Assembly (NCBI RefSeq): GCF_003992725.1
Contig: NZ_RZNF01000012.1
Span: forward strand, 1,488,501 to 1,552,500
Origin: Rhodomicrobium lacus
Lineage (GTDB): Bacteria > Pseudomonadota > Alphaproteobacteria > Rhizobiales > Rhodomicrobiaceae
Direction of reading: 5' to 3'
DNA: 64,000 nt
The notes under the pieces were generated by a model. That model saw only the letters and a list, made by a program, of their open reading frames with translations. It did not search any database and had not been told where the DNA came from. Positions 55,405 through 64,000 of the stretch are shown piece after piece; position 1 is the stretch's first letter, and the number at the start of each line of letters is the position of its first letter. Made by a program: the position numbers and the translations under genes.

Positions 55405-55631
55405 ATGATCACTCTCGAAAATCTCAGGGTCGGCGAGAACGCCCGCGTTGTCGGGTTTTCTTCCGGCGATCGAGGCTATCGCCAGCGCCTTCTCGCAATG
55501 GGCTTGACACCCGGCGCGACCTTCTCGGTCCAGCACCGCTCGGCGATCCGATCGAGATCAAGGTGAGAAATTTCAAACTCACGCTTCGGAAGGGCGAAGC
55601 GGCCATTCTGGAAGTCGAACGTCTCTCATGA
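55405..55631 (+). pseudogene. feoA: FeoA ferrous iron transport protein, frameshifted
   Basis: FeoA is a small SH3-like protein needed for FeoB function. The frame from ATG 55405 reads TLENLRVGENARVVGFSSGDRGYRQRLLAMGLTPGATFSV and then leaves the family pattern after 55530. From 55536 the conserved end PLGDPIEIKVRNFKLTLRKGEAAILEVE is read in another frame up to a TGA at 55629-55631, overlapping the feoB start. About one base is missing near 55531-55536. The total length fits a normal 75-residue FeoA. Confidence 0.85.
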
Positions 55632-57956
55632 AATGCCATCACACCATTGCTCTCGCCGGCAACCCTAATTGCGGCAAGACGACACTTTTCAACGGTCTGA
55701 CCGGGGCGACCCAGACAATCGGCAACTGGCCGGGCGTCACCGTGGAAAAGAAACTCGGCGCCTATGCCTGGAAGGGCACAAGCTACGAAATCGTGGATCT
55801 GCCGGGCGTCTACCTGCTTGCGAATGTCGGCCGCGGCTCGGAAGACGAGCGCGTCGCGCGCGATTACATCCTGAGCGGCGAGGCCGACCTGATCGTCAAC
55901 ATCGTCGATGCGTCGAACCTCGAACGAAATCTATACCTCACCACTCAATTACTCGAAATCGGCGTTCCGATCATCCTCGCGCTGAACATGTCCGACCTCG
56001 CGGAGAGGGGCGGGGTGGCGATCGACGCGGCGGCGCTCGGTCAGGCGCTCGGCTGTCCCGTCGTGCCCATGGTTGCGAGCAAGCGCAAGGGCGGCGAGGC
56101 GCTGAAGGCGGAAATCGCCCGAGCGGTGCAGGCTCCCTCGGCTCCGGCCGGTCGCCCGACGCAGGTTCCCGCAGTCGAAGCGGCAATCGATGTTCTGGCA
56201 CCGGCGCTGTCCGATGCGGCGAAGGCGGCGGGTGTCGATCCGCGCTGGGTCGCGCTGAAGCTCATCGAAGGCGACGATCGGGCGGAGCGGATCGCCGGGC
56301 CGAGCCTTACGGAAGAGGCGAAGCAGTTGCGCGCCGACGTGGAGAAGGCATGCGGCGAAGACGCCGACATCGTTATCGCGGATGGCCGCTTCCGTTTCAT
56401 CGCCGAGATCATGAAGGCGTGCCATCGCCAGAAGCACGCGGTCTCGACGACGCTCACGCAGCGCATCGATGCCGTGGCGCTCAACCGCTTCCTCGGCGTG
56501 CCGATCTTCCTCGTCGCGATGTACTTGATGTTCCTCTTCACCATCATGATCGGTGGCGCATTTATCGACTTCTTCGACAAGGGCGGTGAAGCACTGTTCG
56601 TCGACCTCCCCGAGCAGGGCCTTGCCGCCATCGGTGCGCCGGATCTCGTGCAGGTGATCGTGAAGGGCTTCGGCAGCGGCTTGCAGACACGCGACATTCG
56701 TGCCGATCATCGCCTGCCTGTTCCTGTTCCTCTCTTTCCTTGAAGACTCCGGCTACATGGCGCGCGCGGCCTTCGTGATGGACCGCGCCATGCGGGCCAT
56801 CGGCCTGCCCGGCAAATCCTTCGTGCCGCTGATCGTCGGTTTCGGCTGCAACGTGCCCGCGGTCATGGCGACGCGAACGCTCGAAACGCGCCGCGACCGC
56901 ATCCTGACCATCATGATGGCGCCGTTCATGTCCTGCGGGGCGCGGCTGCCGGTGTTCGCGCTCTTCGCAGCGGCGTTCTTTCCCTGGAGCGGACAGAACA
57001 TCGTTTTCCTCCTCTACATCATCGGCATCCTGTTCGCCGTGATGACGGGGCTCATCCTCAAGCACACGCTGCTTCGCGGTGAGGTCTCCCACTTCATCAT
57101 GGAACTGCCGCCCTATCACGTGCCGACCATGCGAACCGTGGTCATTCAGGCATGGCAACGGCTGCGCCGGTTCATTCTCAACGCGGGTCAGATCATCGTG
57201 CCGATGGTGATGGTGCTGAGCGTTCTCGCCAACATGGGCACCGATGGCAGCATCGGCCGCAAGGACACGCAGGATTCGGTGCTGGCGTCCGTAAGCCATG
57301 AGCTGATGCCCGTATTCAGGCCCATCGGCCTTACGGACGAGAACTGGCCTGCGGCGGTTGGCTTGTTCACCGGCATTTTCGCGAAGGAAGCGGTCGTCGG
57401 CACGCTGAACGCCCTTTATTCACAGGTCGATCAGGCGGCAGGCGAAGGCCGCGAGAAGGCCGGAGAGGAGCCCGTGTCGGTGCTCGACAAGCTGGGTGAG
57501 GCCGCCGCGTCAGTCCCGCACAATCTCGCCGAGATCGGCAGCAAGATCGTCTCGCCTGCGATAGACGTCGGTTATGTCGGCGACACGGCGCAGGCGGCGG
57601 AGAAGCTCGAAGTCAACAGCCAGGTATTCGGCGCCATGCAGTCGCGCTTCGACGGCACGGCAGGCGCTTTCGCGTACATGCTGCTGATTCTGCTCTATGT
57701 GCCCTGTGTGGCCGCGCTCGGCGCGATCCGGCACGAGGTGGGCCTACGCTGGACCGTCTTCGCGACAGTCTGGACGACTGGCCTTGGCTACATCACGGCA
57801 GTGTCGTTCTACCAGGTCGCAACATACAGCCGCGATCCGGCGACGGCACAAAACTGGCTGATGACTTGCGCGCTCGTCTTCTGCGTTGCCCTGCTGTCCA
57901 TGTGGCTTGCCGGGCTCGCGCAAGGGCGTCGTCTCGCGGCGCTTCCGGCGAAGTGA
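55628..57956 (+). pseudogene. feoB: FeoB ferrous iron transporter, frameshifted
   Basis: FeoB imports Fe2+ through the inner membrane with an N-terminal G domain. The first part (55628 to about 56690) has G1 GNPNCGKTT, G3 DLPGVYLL and G4 NMSD, then the first membrane segment, and breaks after GFGSGLQT. From about 56696 another frame gives TFVPIIACLFLFLSFLEDSGYMAR, GFGCNVPAVMATRT and the rest of the channel to 57956. Two bases missing (or one extra) near 56690 explain the break. The second part holds an internal ATG at 56700, but a separate functional subunit is unlikely. Confidence 0.88.
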
Positions 57957-57963
57957 GGGCGGC

Positions 57964-58209
57964 ATGATCACCCTGTCCGAACTCGGCCGCTATTTGCAGA
58001 GCCGTGGGCAAGCGACGCTTTCCGAGATGGCGATCCACTTCGGATCGTCTCCGGATGCCGTTCGCGGTGCGCTCGACCTGATGCTTTCAAAGGGCCGCGT
58101 TCGGAAACTGTCCGTCTCCCAGGCGTCGTGCGGTTGCGGGTGCTCGGTTTCCTGCGACTGTGTGGAAGTGTTCGAGTGGGTGGGGCCAAACTCTGGGCCC
58201 GCTCACTGA
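57964..58209 (+). CDS. feoC: FeoC-like protein with Cys-rich motif
   Basis: An 81-residue winged-helix protein: LSELGRYLQSRGQATLSEMAIHFGSSPDAVRGALDLML, followed by a compact CGCGCSVSCDC cluster that could bind an Fe-S cluster or zinc. FeoC proteins tune FeoB abundance or activity. The ATG follows GAGGGCGGC and lies seven bases after the feoB stop. It remains intact although feoA and feoB are frameshifted. Confidence 0.85.
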   Translation: MITLSELGRYLQSRGQATLSEMAIHFGSSPDAVRGALDLMLSKGRVRKLSVSQASCGCGCSVSCDCVEVFEWVGPNSGPAH

Positions 58210-58318
58210 TTGGATCGTCCCGATCTCGTCCTTAAGGACTGAGCCGCTCACGAAACTGTAAACAGCTGCCTGTGCCGCACTGCCCAAGGTCGAGGTAGGC
58301 GAGCGGACCGCATCATGG

Positions 58319-58540
58319 GCTCGCACGGGCATCGAACGGCGTGTCGCGATCAACGCGATCGGCCCGGTATGGGACGGCAATCAGGTGTGGCTGATCCTCA
58401 GCGCGGGCGCGATCTTCGCGGCGTGGCCCGCGATCTATGCCGCATCCTTCTCGGGCTTCTACATCGCGTTGTTCCTCGTGCTCGCGACGCTGATCCTTCG
58501 GCCGGTCGGGTTCGAATTCCGCAACAAGATCGATACCGGC
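58319..58540 (+). pseudogene. cydB: Remnant of cytochrome bd oxidase subunit II (cydB)
   Basis: About 74 codons in one frame match the second-helix region of Cyd[21 protein letters not shown], then [20 protein letters not shown] and [20 protein letters not shown], ending FRNKI. The usual start and the last four-fifths of the protein are missing, and no cydA is nearby. The right break lies at the repeat at 58545-58579. It is a decayed fragment, not a functional gene. Confidence 0.85.
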
Positions 58541-58544
58541 GCCG

Positions 58545-58579
58545 CCTTCTCCCAGCGGGCCGGGGTGAGGGAGAGGGGC
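58545..58579. repeat. Intergenic repeat element at the cydB break
   Basis: A GC-rich stretch with CTTCTCCCAGCGGGCC and GGGGTGAGGGAGAGG closely resembles, in reverse orientation, the element at 63947-63980. It adjoins the abrupt end of cydB homology, so it may have mediated the deletion. Confidence 0.55.
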
Positions 58580-58615
58580 GGCTGCAAAGTGGCTGCCCTT
58601 TTGCGTTTCGCAGCT

Positions 58616-59710
58616 TTAGCGATAGGCCTGCCGATTCGCTATCTCGCAGATTTTCTTTTCGGCTCCGGTCAGATCCTTGCAGGGATCGTTTCTCGGGCTT
58701 GCCACCGGAGCGGGCACGGTAACGGAAGCCGCCGCCGTGCTGTCCACGAACTTACAGGGCTCGCCGGGCCGCGTGCGCACCTTGGAGCGCGCGACCACGC
58801 ATTTATATTGCTCCCAGCCTGGAATCGGTTCGTCGAGTTTCACCTCGTTCCACTTGGGATGTCCGATCCGCTGCAACTCATCGAGATTCGATCGGATCTG
58901 GCGAGCCATCATCGAGACATTGTCGCAGTTCGCTCCCTTGAAATCATATGTGATCAGCGCCGATAGCACGGCGGCGGCTGGGACGTCGTGATCGAGCCAA
59001 GGATAGTCTCCCGCCGAAAAGCCCGCGCTCTTGTAAAGTTCGAACACGCGCGGGTCATCGATAGGCAAAAGCGTCAGTTGCTGCATGCGAGCATCGTTCG
59101 ATGAAAGCAGCTTCGTCGGTTTGCCCGCGACGGAAACGAATGCGTCGATGGAGGCATCGTCGAAGAAATCTACGAAAAGTCGGTCCAGCGCCTGGTCCGG
59201 CGAGATCATCACGGGCGAAATCGGAATGTCCAGCATCCCGAACAGCAGCGTCGACGTAACCTGTGTCCCGCTGTTCGACGCGCCAGTTGCGACGCGCTTG
59301 CCCCTAAGATCTTTCATCGATTTTATGCCGCTGTCTCTCCTCACAACGATGTGGATTTCTTCAGGATAGAGCGAGAAGACATATCGGAATCGGTCCACAT
59401 ACTCCTGAAGCTCCTTGTCTTCCTTCCGGTAAAGGCGGACAAAGGAAAGAACGTCATGTTGAGTGAGCGCCAGTTGGACAAAAGGCTCTAGGCGGAGCTT
59501 TTTCAGGTTGTCAATTGCACCGCCGGTTTCCTTTACGACGACGGGAGTATTGCAGACCTTCGAAACGATTGTGTTGATGTTATTCCCAAACTGGAAGTAG
59601 GTCCCAGTCTTCGACCCGGTCAATATACCAAGATTGGCCATATCCTGACCGTACGCAGTCCCCGCCACCAGTATGACGAGAAAAGAAAACGCAACCCGTA
59701 GCCCCAGCAT
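58616..59710 (-). CDS. TAXI-family TRAP-type solute-binding protein
   Basis: Periplasmic binding protein of the TAXI class, which normally serve a fused TRAP permease (DctQM). The 364-residue product from ATG 59710 has a signal peptide (cleaved after AYG near residue 22) and the TAXI start [19 protein letters not shown], then [14 protein letters not shown] and [17 protein letters not shown] Pro/Ala tail ends with a small Cys pair. No TRAP membrane subunit is adjacent, so it is an orphan in this window. Ligand unknown. Confidence 0.88.
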   Translation of the reverse strand: MLGLRVAFSFLVILVAGTAYGQDMANLGILTGSKTGTYFQFGNNINTIVSKVCNTPVVVKETGGAIDNLKKLRLEPFVQLALTQHDVLSFVRLYRKEDKELQEYVDRFRYVFSLYPEEIHIVVRRDSGIKSMKDLRGKRVATGASNSGTQVTSTLLFGMLDIPISPVMISPDQALDRLFVDFFDDASIDAFVSVAGKPTKLLSSNDARMQQLTLLPIDDPRVFELYKSAGFSAGDYPWLDHDVPAAAVLSALITYDFKGANCDNVSMMARQIRSNLDELQRIGHPKWNEVKLDEPIPGWEQYKCVVARSKVRTRPGEPCKFVDSTAAASVTVPAPVASPRNDPCKDLTGAEKKICEIANRQAYR

Positions 59711-59861
59711 CGCTTCGCCCCGTGCCCCCAACGCAAAACTGCGAAGGTTTTAAGACAGTTTCGACTTAAGTTAAAGTCCTATGGCGTGGCGACGTCATTG
59801 AAAACGGCGTTCAACGCTCCGCGATCTAGCCGAACCCACCTTCCGATGGCATATAAGGCGC

Positions 59862-62804
59862 ATGGAAAAGACGCGATCGGTCAAGGCTTCGGCCGGAAAA
59901 GCGAAGACTTCGGGCGCGAAATCGGGCACCCGTCGCGGCTTCGAGGAAGCTCCGCAGGCAGCGTTCGAGCACGACGTCGCCTACACGTCCGAAAGCACTG
60001 CGCATCTCATCCCGGCTTTGCGCAATCTCAAGCCGACCGGCGCGATGCCGCTGCCGTCGCATGTGCAGGGCAAACTGCCGCCCATCGGCGATCACCCGCT
60101 GCTCACCGGCGAAAACATGCCGATGTTCATGCCGCATCGGCCACCACGCCCGGAGAAGAGCGAGGGCGGCAAACCCTTCGTCATCAAGTCGGATTTCGAG
60201 CCGCGCGGCGATCAGCCCGCCGCCATCCGCGAGCTTGTGGAAGGCGTCACCAAGCTCGAACGCGAACAGGTGCTGCTCGGCGTCACGGGGTCCGGCAAGA
60301 CCTTCACCATGGCAAAGGTGATCGAGGAAACGCAGCGTCCGGCGCTCATTCTCGCGCCCAACAAGACGCTTGCGGCGCAGCTTTACGGCGAGTTCAAATC
60401 CTTCTTCCCGGATAACGCGGTCGAGTATTTCGTTTCGTATTACGATTATTATCAGCCGGAAGCGTATATCCCGCGCAGCGACACCTACATCGAAAAGGAC
60501 TCGTCGATCAACGAGCAGATCGACCGGATGCGTCACGCCGCGACGCGCGCGCTGCTCGAACGCGACGACGTGATCATCGTCGCGTCAGTCTCGTGCATCT
60601 ACGGTATCGGCTCGGTCGAGACCTACTCGGCGATGACCTTCACCATTCAGGTGGGCGACCGCATCCAGCAACGGCAGATTCTCGCCGACCTCGTGGCGAT
60701 CCAGTACAAGCGCAACAATGTCAGCTTTGCGCGCGGCGATTTCCGCGTGCGCGGCGACACGATCGAAATCTTTCCGGCTCACCAGGAGGACCGCGCGTGG
60801 CGCATCTCCATGTTCGGCGATGAAGTGGAGAGCATCGCGGAGTTCGATCCGCTGACAGGCGAGAAGACCCAGGATCTCGCGCTCGTCAAGATCTACGCAA
60901 ATTCACATTACGTCACGCCGAAGCCGACGCTCAACCAGGCGATCCGGGGCATTCAGCAGGAGCTTCAGGAGCAGTTGCAGCGCTTCAACGCGACGGGCCG
61001 TCTGCTCGAAGCGCAGCGGCTGGAGCAGCGCACGCAGTTCGACATCGAGATGATCGAGGCCACCGGCTCCTGCAACGGCATCGAAAATTACTCGCGCTGG
61101 CTCACGGGCCGCGCGCCCGGCGAGCCGCCGCCGACCCTGTTTGAATACCTGCCCGACAATGCGCTCGTGTTCGTGGACGAAAGCCACGTGACCGTGCCGC
61201 AGATCGGCGGCATGTTTCGGGGCGACTTCCGGCGCAAATCGACGCTCGCCGAGTTCGGTTTCCGGCTTCCGTCCTGCATCGACAACCGCCCGCTCCGCTT
61301 CGAGGAGTGGGACGCGATGCGCCCGCAGACGACCTTCGTCTCGGCCACGCCCGGCAAATGGGAGATGGAGCAGACGGGCGGCGTCTTCGTGGAGCAGGTC
61401 ATTCGCCCGACGGGCCTCATCGATCCGCCGGTGGAAATCCGTCCCGTCAAGACGCAGGTCGACGACCTCATCGACGAATGTCGCAAGACGATCGCGCGGG
61501 GCTATCGTGTGCTCGTCACCACGCTGACGAAGCGCATGAGCGAAGACCTCACCGAATACGCACATGAGCAGGGCCTCAAGGTTCGCTACATGCATTCGGA
61601 CGTGGACACGCTGGAGCGCATCGAGATCATCCGCGACCTGAGGCTCGGCGCGTTCGACGTGCTGATCGGCATCAACCTCTTGCGCGAGGGCCTCGACATT
61701 CCCGAAGTGGCCTTGGTGGCCATCCTCGATGCCGACAAGGAAGGCTTCCTGCGGTCGGAAACGTCGCTGATCCAGACCATCGGCCGCGCGGCGCGAAACG
61801 TGGACGGCCGCGTGATCCTCTACGCCGACAGCATCACCGGCTCGATGGAGCGCGCCATCGCGGAGACGAACCGCCGCCGCGAGAAACAGATGGCGTACAA
61901 CACAGAGCACGGCATCACGCCGCAATCGGTGCGCAAGAATATCGGCGACATTCTCGCCAGTGTTTACGAGCGCGACCACGTGACCGTGGACGCGGGCTTC
62001 GCGGAGGGCGCGCAGACGCCGCTCGTCGGCCACAACCTTCAGGCCGTGATCGCGAATCTCGAAAAGCGGATGCGCGAGGCGGCGGCGAACCTCGAATTCG
62101 AAGAGGCGGCGCGGCTGCGCGACGAGGTCAAGCGCTTGCGCGACGTCGAGATGACGATCATGGACGATCCGCTCGCGCGCCAGTCCGAGGTCGAGGATCG
62201 GGCGGGCCGCTACGACGGCGGCGGGCGCACATCCTGGGTGCCGCAGATCGGCGTCGATGTCGCCGAGACGACCGGCGAAGGCGCGGGCAGGAAACGCGGC
62301 AAGCTCAAGGCGGGCGAGAAAAAGGCGGCCGGGGCGGCGCTGGCGAAAAGCCCGCTGTTCACAACGGGCGAAGGCTCGGACGCGCCGCGGGATTGGCAGG
62401 CCGCCGCCGAGGCGAATACAAAAGCCGCGACCGGAGCAGATGCGGAACCGGGATCGCGCATCGCCAAGCCGGCGGCGTCGAGCCGCGAAAGCCGCAACAT
62501 GCAATGGGGGCTGCCCGCAAAAGCGCTTTCGAGCGGGGGGGAGGCCGGTTCGCGCGAGGAAAACGCGTCTAAAGAGAGGGGCGCCTCGCCGCTCTCGCGG
62601 CCGCACAAGCCATCGCTGGACGAAATGGGGCCACACGCCGAACGTCCGCTGCCGGGCGGCAAGCCCGCCCCGTCGCGTCCTGCGCCTGACCTGAAGACGC
62701 TCAAACCCGGCAAGACCATCATTGTCGGCGAGGACGGCGACGATGAGCCGAAGCTGCGCGGCAAGCGGCGGCGACCGTTGAAGACAGGCCGCCCGGGAAG
62801 CTGA
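59862..62804 (+). CDS. uvrB: UvrABC excinuclease subunit B
   Basis: Damage-verifying helicase of nucleotide excision repair. The core begins near residue 107 ([17 protein letters not shown]) with Walker A GVTGSGKT (140-147), the beta-hairpin [25 protein letters not shown], helicase motifs [10 protein letters not shown] and QTIGRAARN, and a UVR domain [22 protein letters not shown]. At 980 residues it is much longer than the 670 of E. coli, with about 105 extra N-terminal residues and about 210 C-terminal low-complexity residues (Pro/Ala/Gly/Lys). Similar extensions occur in related bacteria. Confidence 0.96.
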   Translation: MEKTRSVKASAGKAKTSGAKSGTRRGFEEAPQAAFEHDVAYTSESTAHLIPALRNLKPTGAMPLPSHVQGKLPPIGDHPLLTGENMPMFMPHRPPRPEKSEGGKPFVIKSDFEPRGDQPAAIRELVEGVTKLEREQVLLGVTGSGKTFTMAKVIEETQRPALILAPNKTLAAQLYGEFKSFFPDNAVEYFVSYYDYYQPEAYIPRSDTYIEKDSSINEQIDRMRHAATRALLERDDVIIVASVSCIYGIGSVETYSAMTFTIQVGDRIQQRQILADLVAIQYKRNNVSFARGDFRVRGDTIEIFPAHQEDRAWRISMFGDEVESIAEFDPLTGEKTQDLALVKIYANSHYVTPKPTLNQAIRGIQQELQEQLQRFNATGRLLEAQRLEQRTQFDIEMIEATGSCNGIENYSRWLTGRAPGEPPPTLFEYLPDNALVFVDESHVTVPQIGGMFRGDFRRKSTLAEFGFRLPSCIDNRPLRFEEWDAMRPQTTFVSATPGKWEMEQTGGVFVEQVIRPTGLIDPPVEIRPVKTQVDDLIDECRKTIARGYRVLVTTLTKRMSEDLTEYAHEQGLKVRYMHSDVDTLERIEIIRDLRLGAFDVLIGINLLREGLDIPEVALVAILDADKEGFLRSETSLIQTIGRAARNVDGRVILYADSITGSMERAIAETNRRREKQMAYNTEHGITPQSVRKNIGDILASVYERDHVTVDAGFAEGAQTPLVGHNLQAVIANLEKRMREAAANLEFEEAARLRDEVKRLRDVEMTIMDDPLARQSEVEDRAGRYDGGGRTSWVPQIGVDVAETTGEGAGRKRGKLKAGEKKAAGAALAKSPLFTTGEGSDAPRDWQAAAEANTKAATGADAEPGSRIAKPAASSRESRNMQWGLPAKALSSGGEAGSREENASKERGASPLSRPHKPSLDEMGPHAERPLPGGKPAPSRPAPDLKTLKPGKTIIVGEDGDDEPKLRGKRRRPLKTGRPGS

Positions 62805-63013
62805 GCGACAACGCGCCTGCAAAAGCTATATCGCTGCGGGAATCAAGAGCGATGGTAACCCGCGTTCCGATAAAGCCAGTGGCTACGCGGGGGAGCACAC
62901 GACGCCCCTGCAACATTACGAGGCAAATCAGACGGGGCGCGACGCGCTGTAGATTTGCGACGGTATCGGCTTTTTCAGCGTCGCATCGATGCCGATTTCC
63001 GGGCCGCTCCAGG

Positions 63014-63856
63014 CTAACCGTCCGCCTCGATGGCGACGGCAACATCGGCCGGGCGCGCTGTATAGGGCCATGATGAGACGATGAGGCCAGCACCCGCGCG
63101 GACATAGTCGCTCGCGTTGTCGGGATGAATGCCGCCCGCCGCGGCAAGGAGCGCCCGGGAGCGGGCTGCGTCCGCGAGCGAGCGCACATCTGCCACCTCG
63201 CCCGGTTCGAATTTCTCAAGCTGAATGATGTCGAACCCGGCGTCGAGGGCCTCGCCCGCCTCTTCCACGCTCTTGACCTCGACCCCGATCTTCTTTTCCG
63301 GAGCCTCGCGGCGGAGCCTGTCGGCGATGTCCGCGAGGTTGGCGTCCGGCATGAACGCGCGATGCTCGGGAAACACGAGGATCGTTTCGGACAGCCCAAG
63401 GCGATGCGGCACAGCCCCGCCAGCTCGCACGGCCATCACCGAAAGCCGCCGCGCGCCCGGCACCGTCTTGCGCGTACATGCCACGCGGATGGCCGGATCG
63501 ACGGCCTCGACGGCATCCACGAGACTGCGGGCCGCCGACGCGATGCCGGAGAGGATTTCCACGAGCGTTTGCGACGATTTCCAGGCCGCGTGCAGGGCAT
63601 TGGCGTTGCCTCGTGCCTTCAGCAACAGGTCGCTCGCCGCAGCGCGCGTGCCGGACCGAGCGACGATTTGCGCTTCCGCGCCGGCTCGCCGGATCATCGC
63701 GGCGGCTATTTCGATGCCCGCCACGGTCATGGCCTTGCGCGCGCGAAACATCATGCGCCCCGGACGGCCACCGATGCCGAGCGAGAGCGTCGTCAGATCG
63801 CCATCGGGCGTATCTTCGGCGAGGAGGGAATCGATAACGGAGACTGGCAGCGGCAT
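63014..63856 (-). CDS. modD: ModD-like quinolinate phosphoribosyltransferase homologue
   Basis: A 280-residue protein of the NadC fold, but of the ModD type found with molybdate transport genes. It has LLAEDTPDGDLTT, TRKTVPGARRLS, GGAVPHRLGLSETIL and IQLEKFEPGEV, and the end GAGLIVSSWPYTARPADV. The ATG at 63856 follows GGAG. No modABC gene lies in the window, so the partner operon may be beyond the right edge or elsewhere. The biochemical function of ModD is not established. Confidence 0.88.
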   Translation of the reverse strand: MPLPVSVIDSLLAEDTPDGDLTTLSLGIGGRPGRMMFRARKAMTVAGIEIAAAMIRRAGAEAQIVARSGTRAAASDLLLKARGNANALHAAWKSSQTLVEILSGIASAARSLVDAVEAVDPAIRVACTRKTVPGARRLSVMAVRAGGAVPHRLGLSETILVFPEHRAFMPDANLADIADRLRREAPEKKIGVEVKSVEEAGEALDAGFDIIQLEKFEPGEVADVRSLADAARSRALLAAAGGIHPDNASDYVRAGAGLIVSSWPYTARPADVAVAIEADG

Positions 63857-63894
63857 TGGTGCATTCTCCACGGCCGCCGCTCGACAGGCCGCCG

Positions 63895-63980
63895 CCTTCC
63901 TTGGTAAGGAAGGGTCAGGATGAGGGGCATGCGGGCCTTGCAATTTGCCCCTCACCCTACCCTTCTCCCGTTGGGAGAGG
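63895..63980. repeat. Cluster of palindromes upstream of modD
   Basis: Three structures lie together: CCTTCCTT/AAGGAAGG (63895-63913), TGAGGGGCA/TGCCCCTCA (63921-63954), and the element CTCACCCTACCC...TCTCCCGTTGGGAGAGG (63947-63980). The last matches, inverted, the element at 58545-58579. They look like dispersed intergenic repeats rather than a modD operator. Confidence 0.55.
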
Positions 63981-64000
63981 CAAGCCGGGAGCGTCGATGC

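Noticed and set aside
56700-57956. The second half of feoB as an independent gene
   Set aside because: It begins in the middle of a conserved FeoB membrane segment and completes the FeoB family pattern exactly where the first frame ends, so a frameshift is the simpler reading.
60903-62822. A 639-codon open frame antisense to uvrB
   Set aside because: Arg/His/Ala-rich antisense shadow of a confident gene.

Overview
The window reads as chromosomal DNA of a GC-rich alphaproteobacterium of the order Hyphomicrobiales (Rhizobiales). Pointers are a GcrA cell-cycle regulator, the phoR-pstSCAB-phoU-phoB order, the argD-argF-hslO string, an NdvA/ChvA-type cyclic beta-glucan exporter, PHB genes and many small proteins typical of that order. 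A purple non-sulfur bacterium such as Rhodomicrobium or Rhodopseudomonas would fit the anaerobic CooS-type gene, but the genus is inference.

Layout. 0-5 kb: glycosyltransferase, phosphatidylethanolamine synthesis (psd, pssA) and small unknown genes. 5-13 kb: complete phosphate sensing and uptake operon with a Pho box. 13-18.4 kb: gcrA, arginine genes, hslO and a MoxR ATPase without its usual VWA partner. 18.4-26.9 kb: an unknown gene with a consensus ribosome-binding site, patatin, PHB genes (phasin, phaC), stress proteins and a cyclopropane fatty acid synthase. 27-34.6 kb: M3 peptidase, orphan periplasmic binding protein with TPR partner, Old Yellow Enzyme and an AT-richer island with a Fic protein. 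34.9-46.5 kb: 2-hydroxyacid dehydrogenase, glyS with an extra segment, a DinJ/YafQ toxin-antitoxin pair, fxsA, tim44-mltA-smr with a frameshifted mltA, ndvA, GT2 and an initiator tRNA. 47-59.7 kb: accessory block with an ABC importer divergent from cooC-cooS, an ArsR-controlled MFS pump, a broken feoABC operon, a cydB remnant and a TAXI binding protein. 59.9-64 kb: uvrB and modD.

The most interesting locus is cooC-cooS (50.3-53.1 kb). CooS keeps all B- and D-cluster cysteines and five of six C-cluster ligands, but the sixth cysteine is Asp347 and three histidines of the usual proton relay are absent. Its CooC maturase ends in a histidine-rich tail. This resembles the deviant CooS-V type known to carry an iron-sulfur-oxo hybrid cluster rather than a Ni-Fe CO dehydrogenase site. 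The divergent nitrate/bicarbonate-type ABC importer is a candidate partner. No CooF, hydrogenase or CO sensor gene lies in the window.

Several short regulatory structures were found by eye: a hairpin that buries a ribosome-binding site (4.0 kb), a promoter followed at once by a terminator-like hairpin ahead of argD (14.3 kb), paired operators for DinJ (38.7 kb) and ArsR (54.9 kb), and two bulged palindromes after psd (2.6-2.8 kb). Three genes (mltA, feoA, feoB) are interrupted by small frameshifts that may be real mutations or assembly errors.
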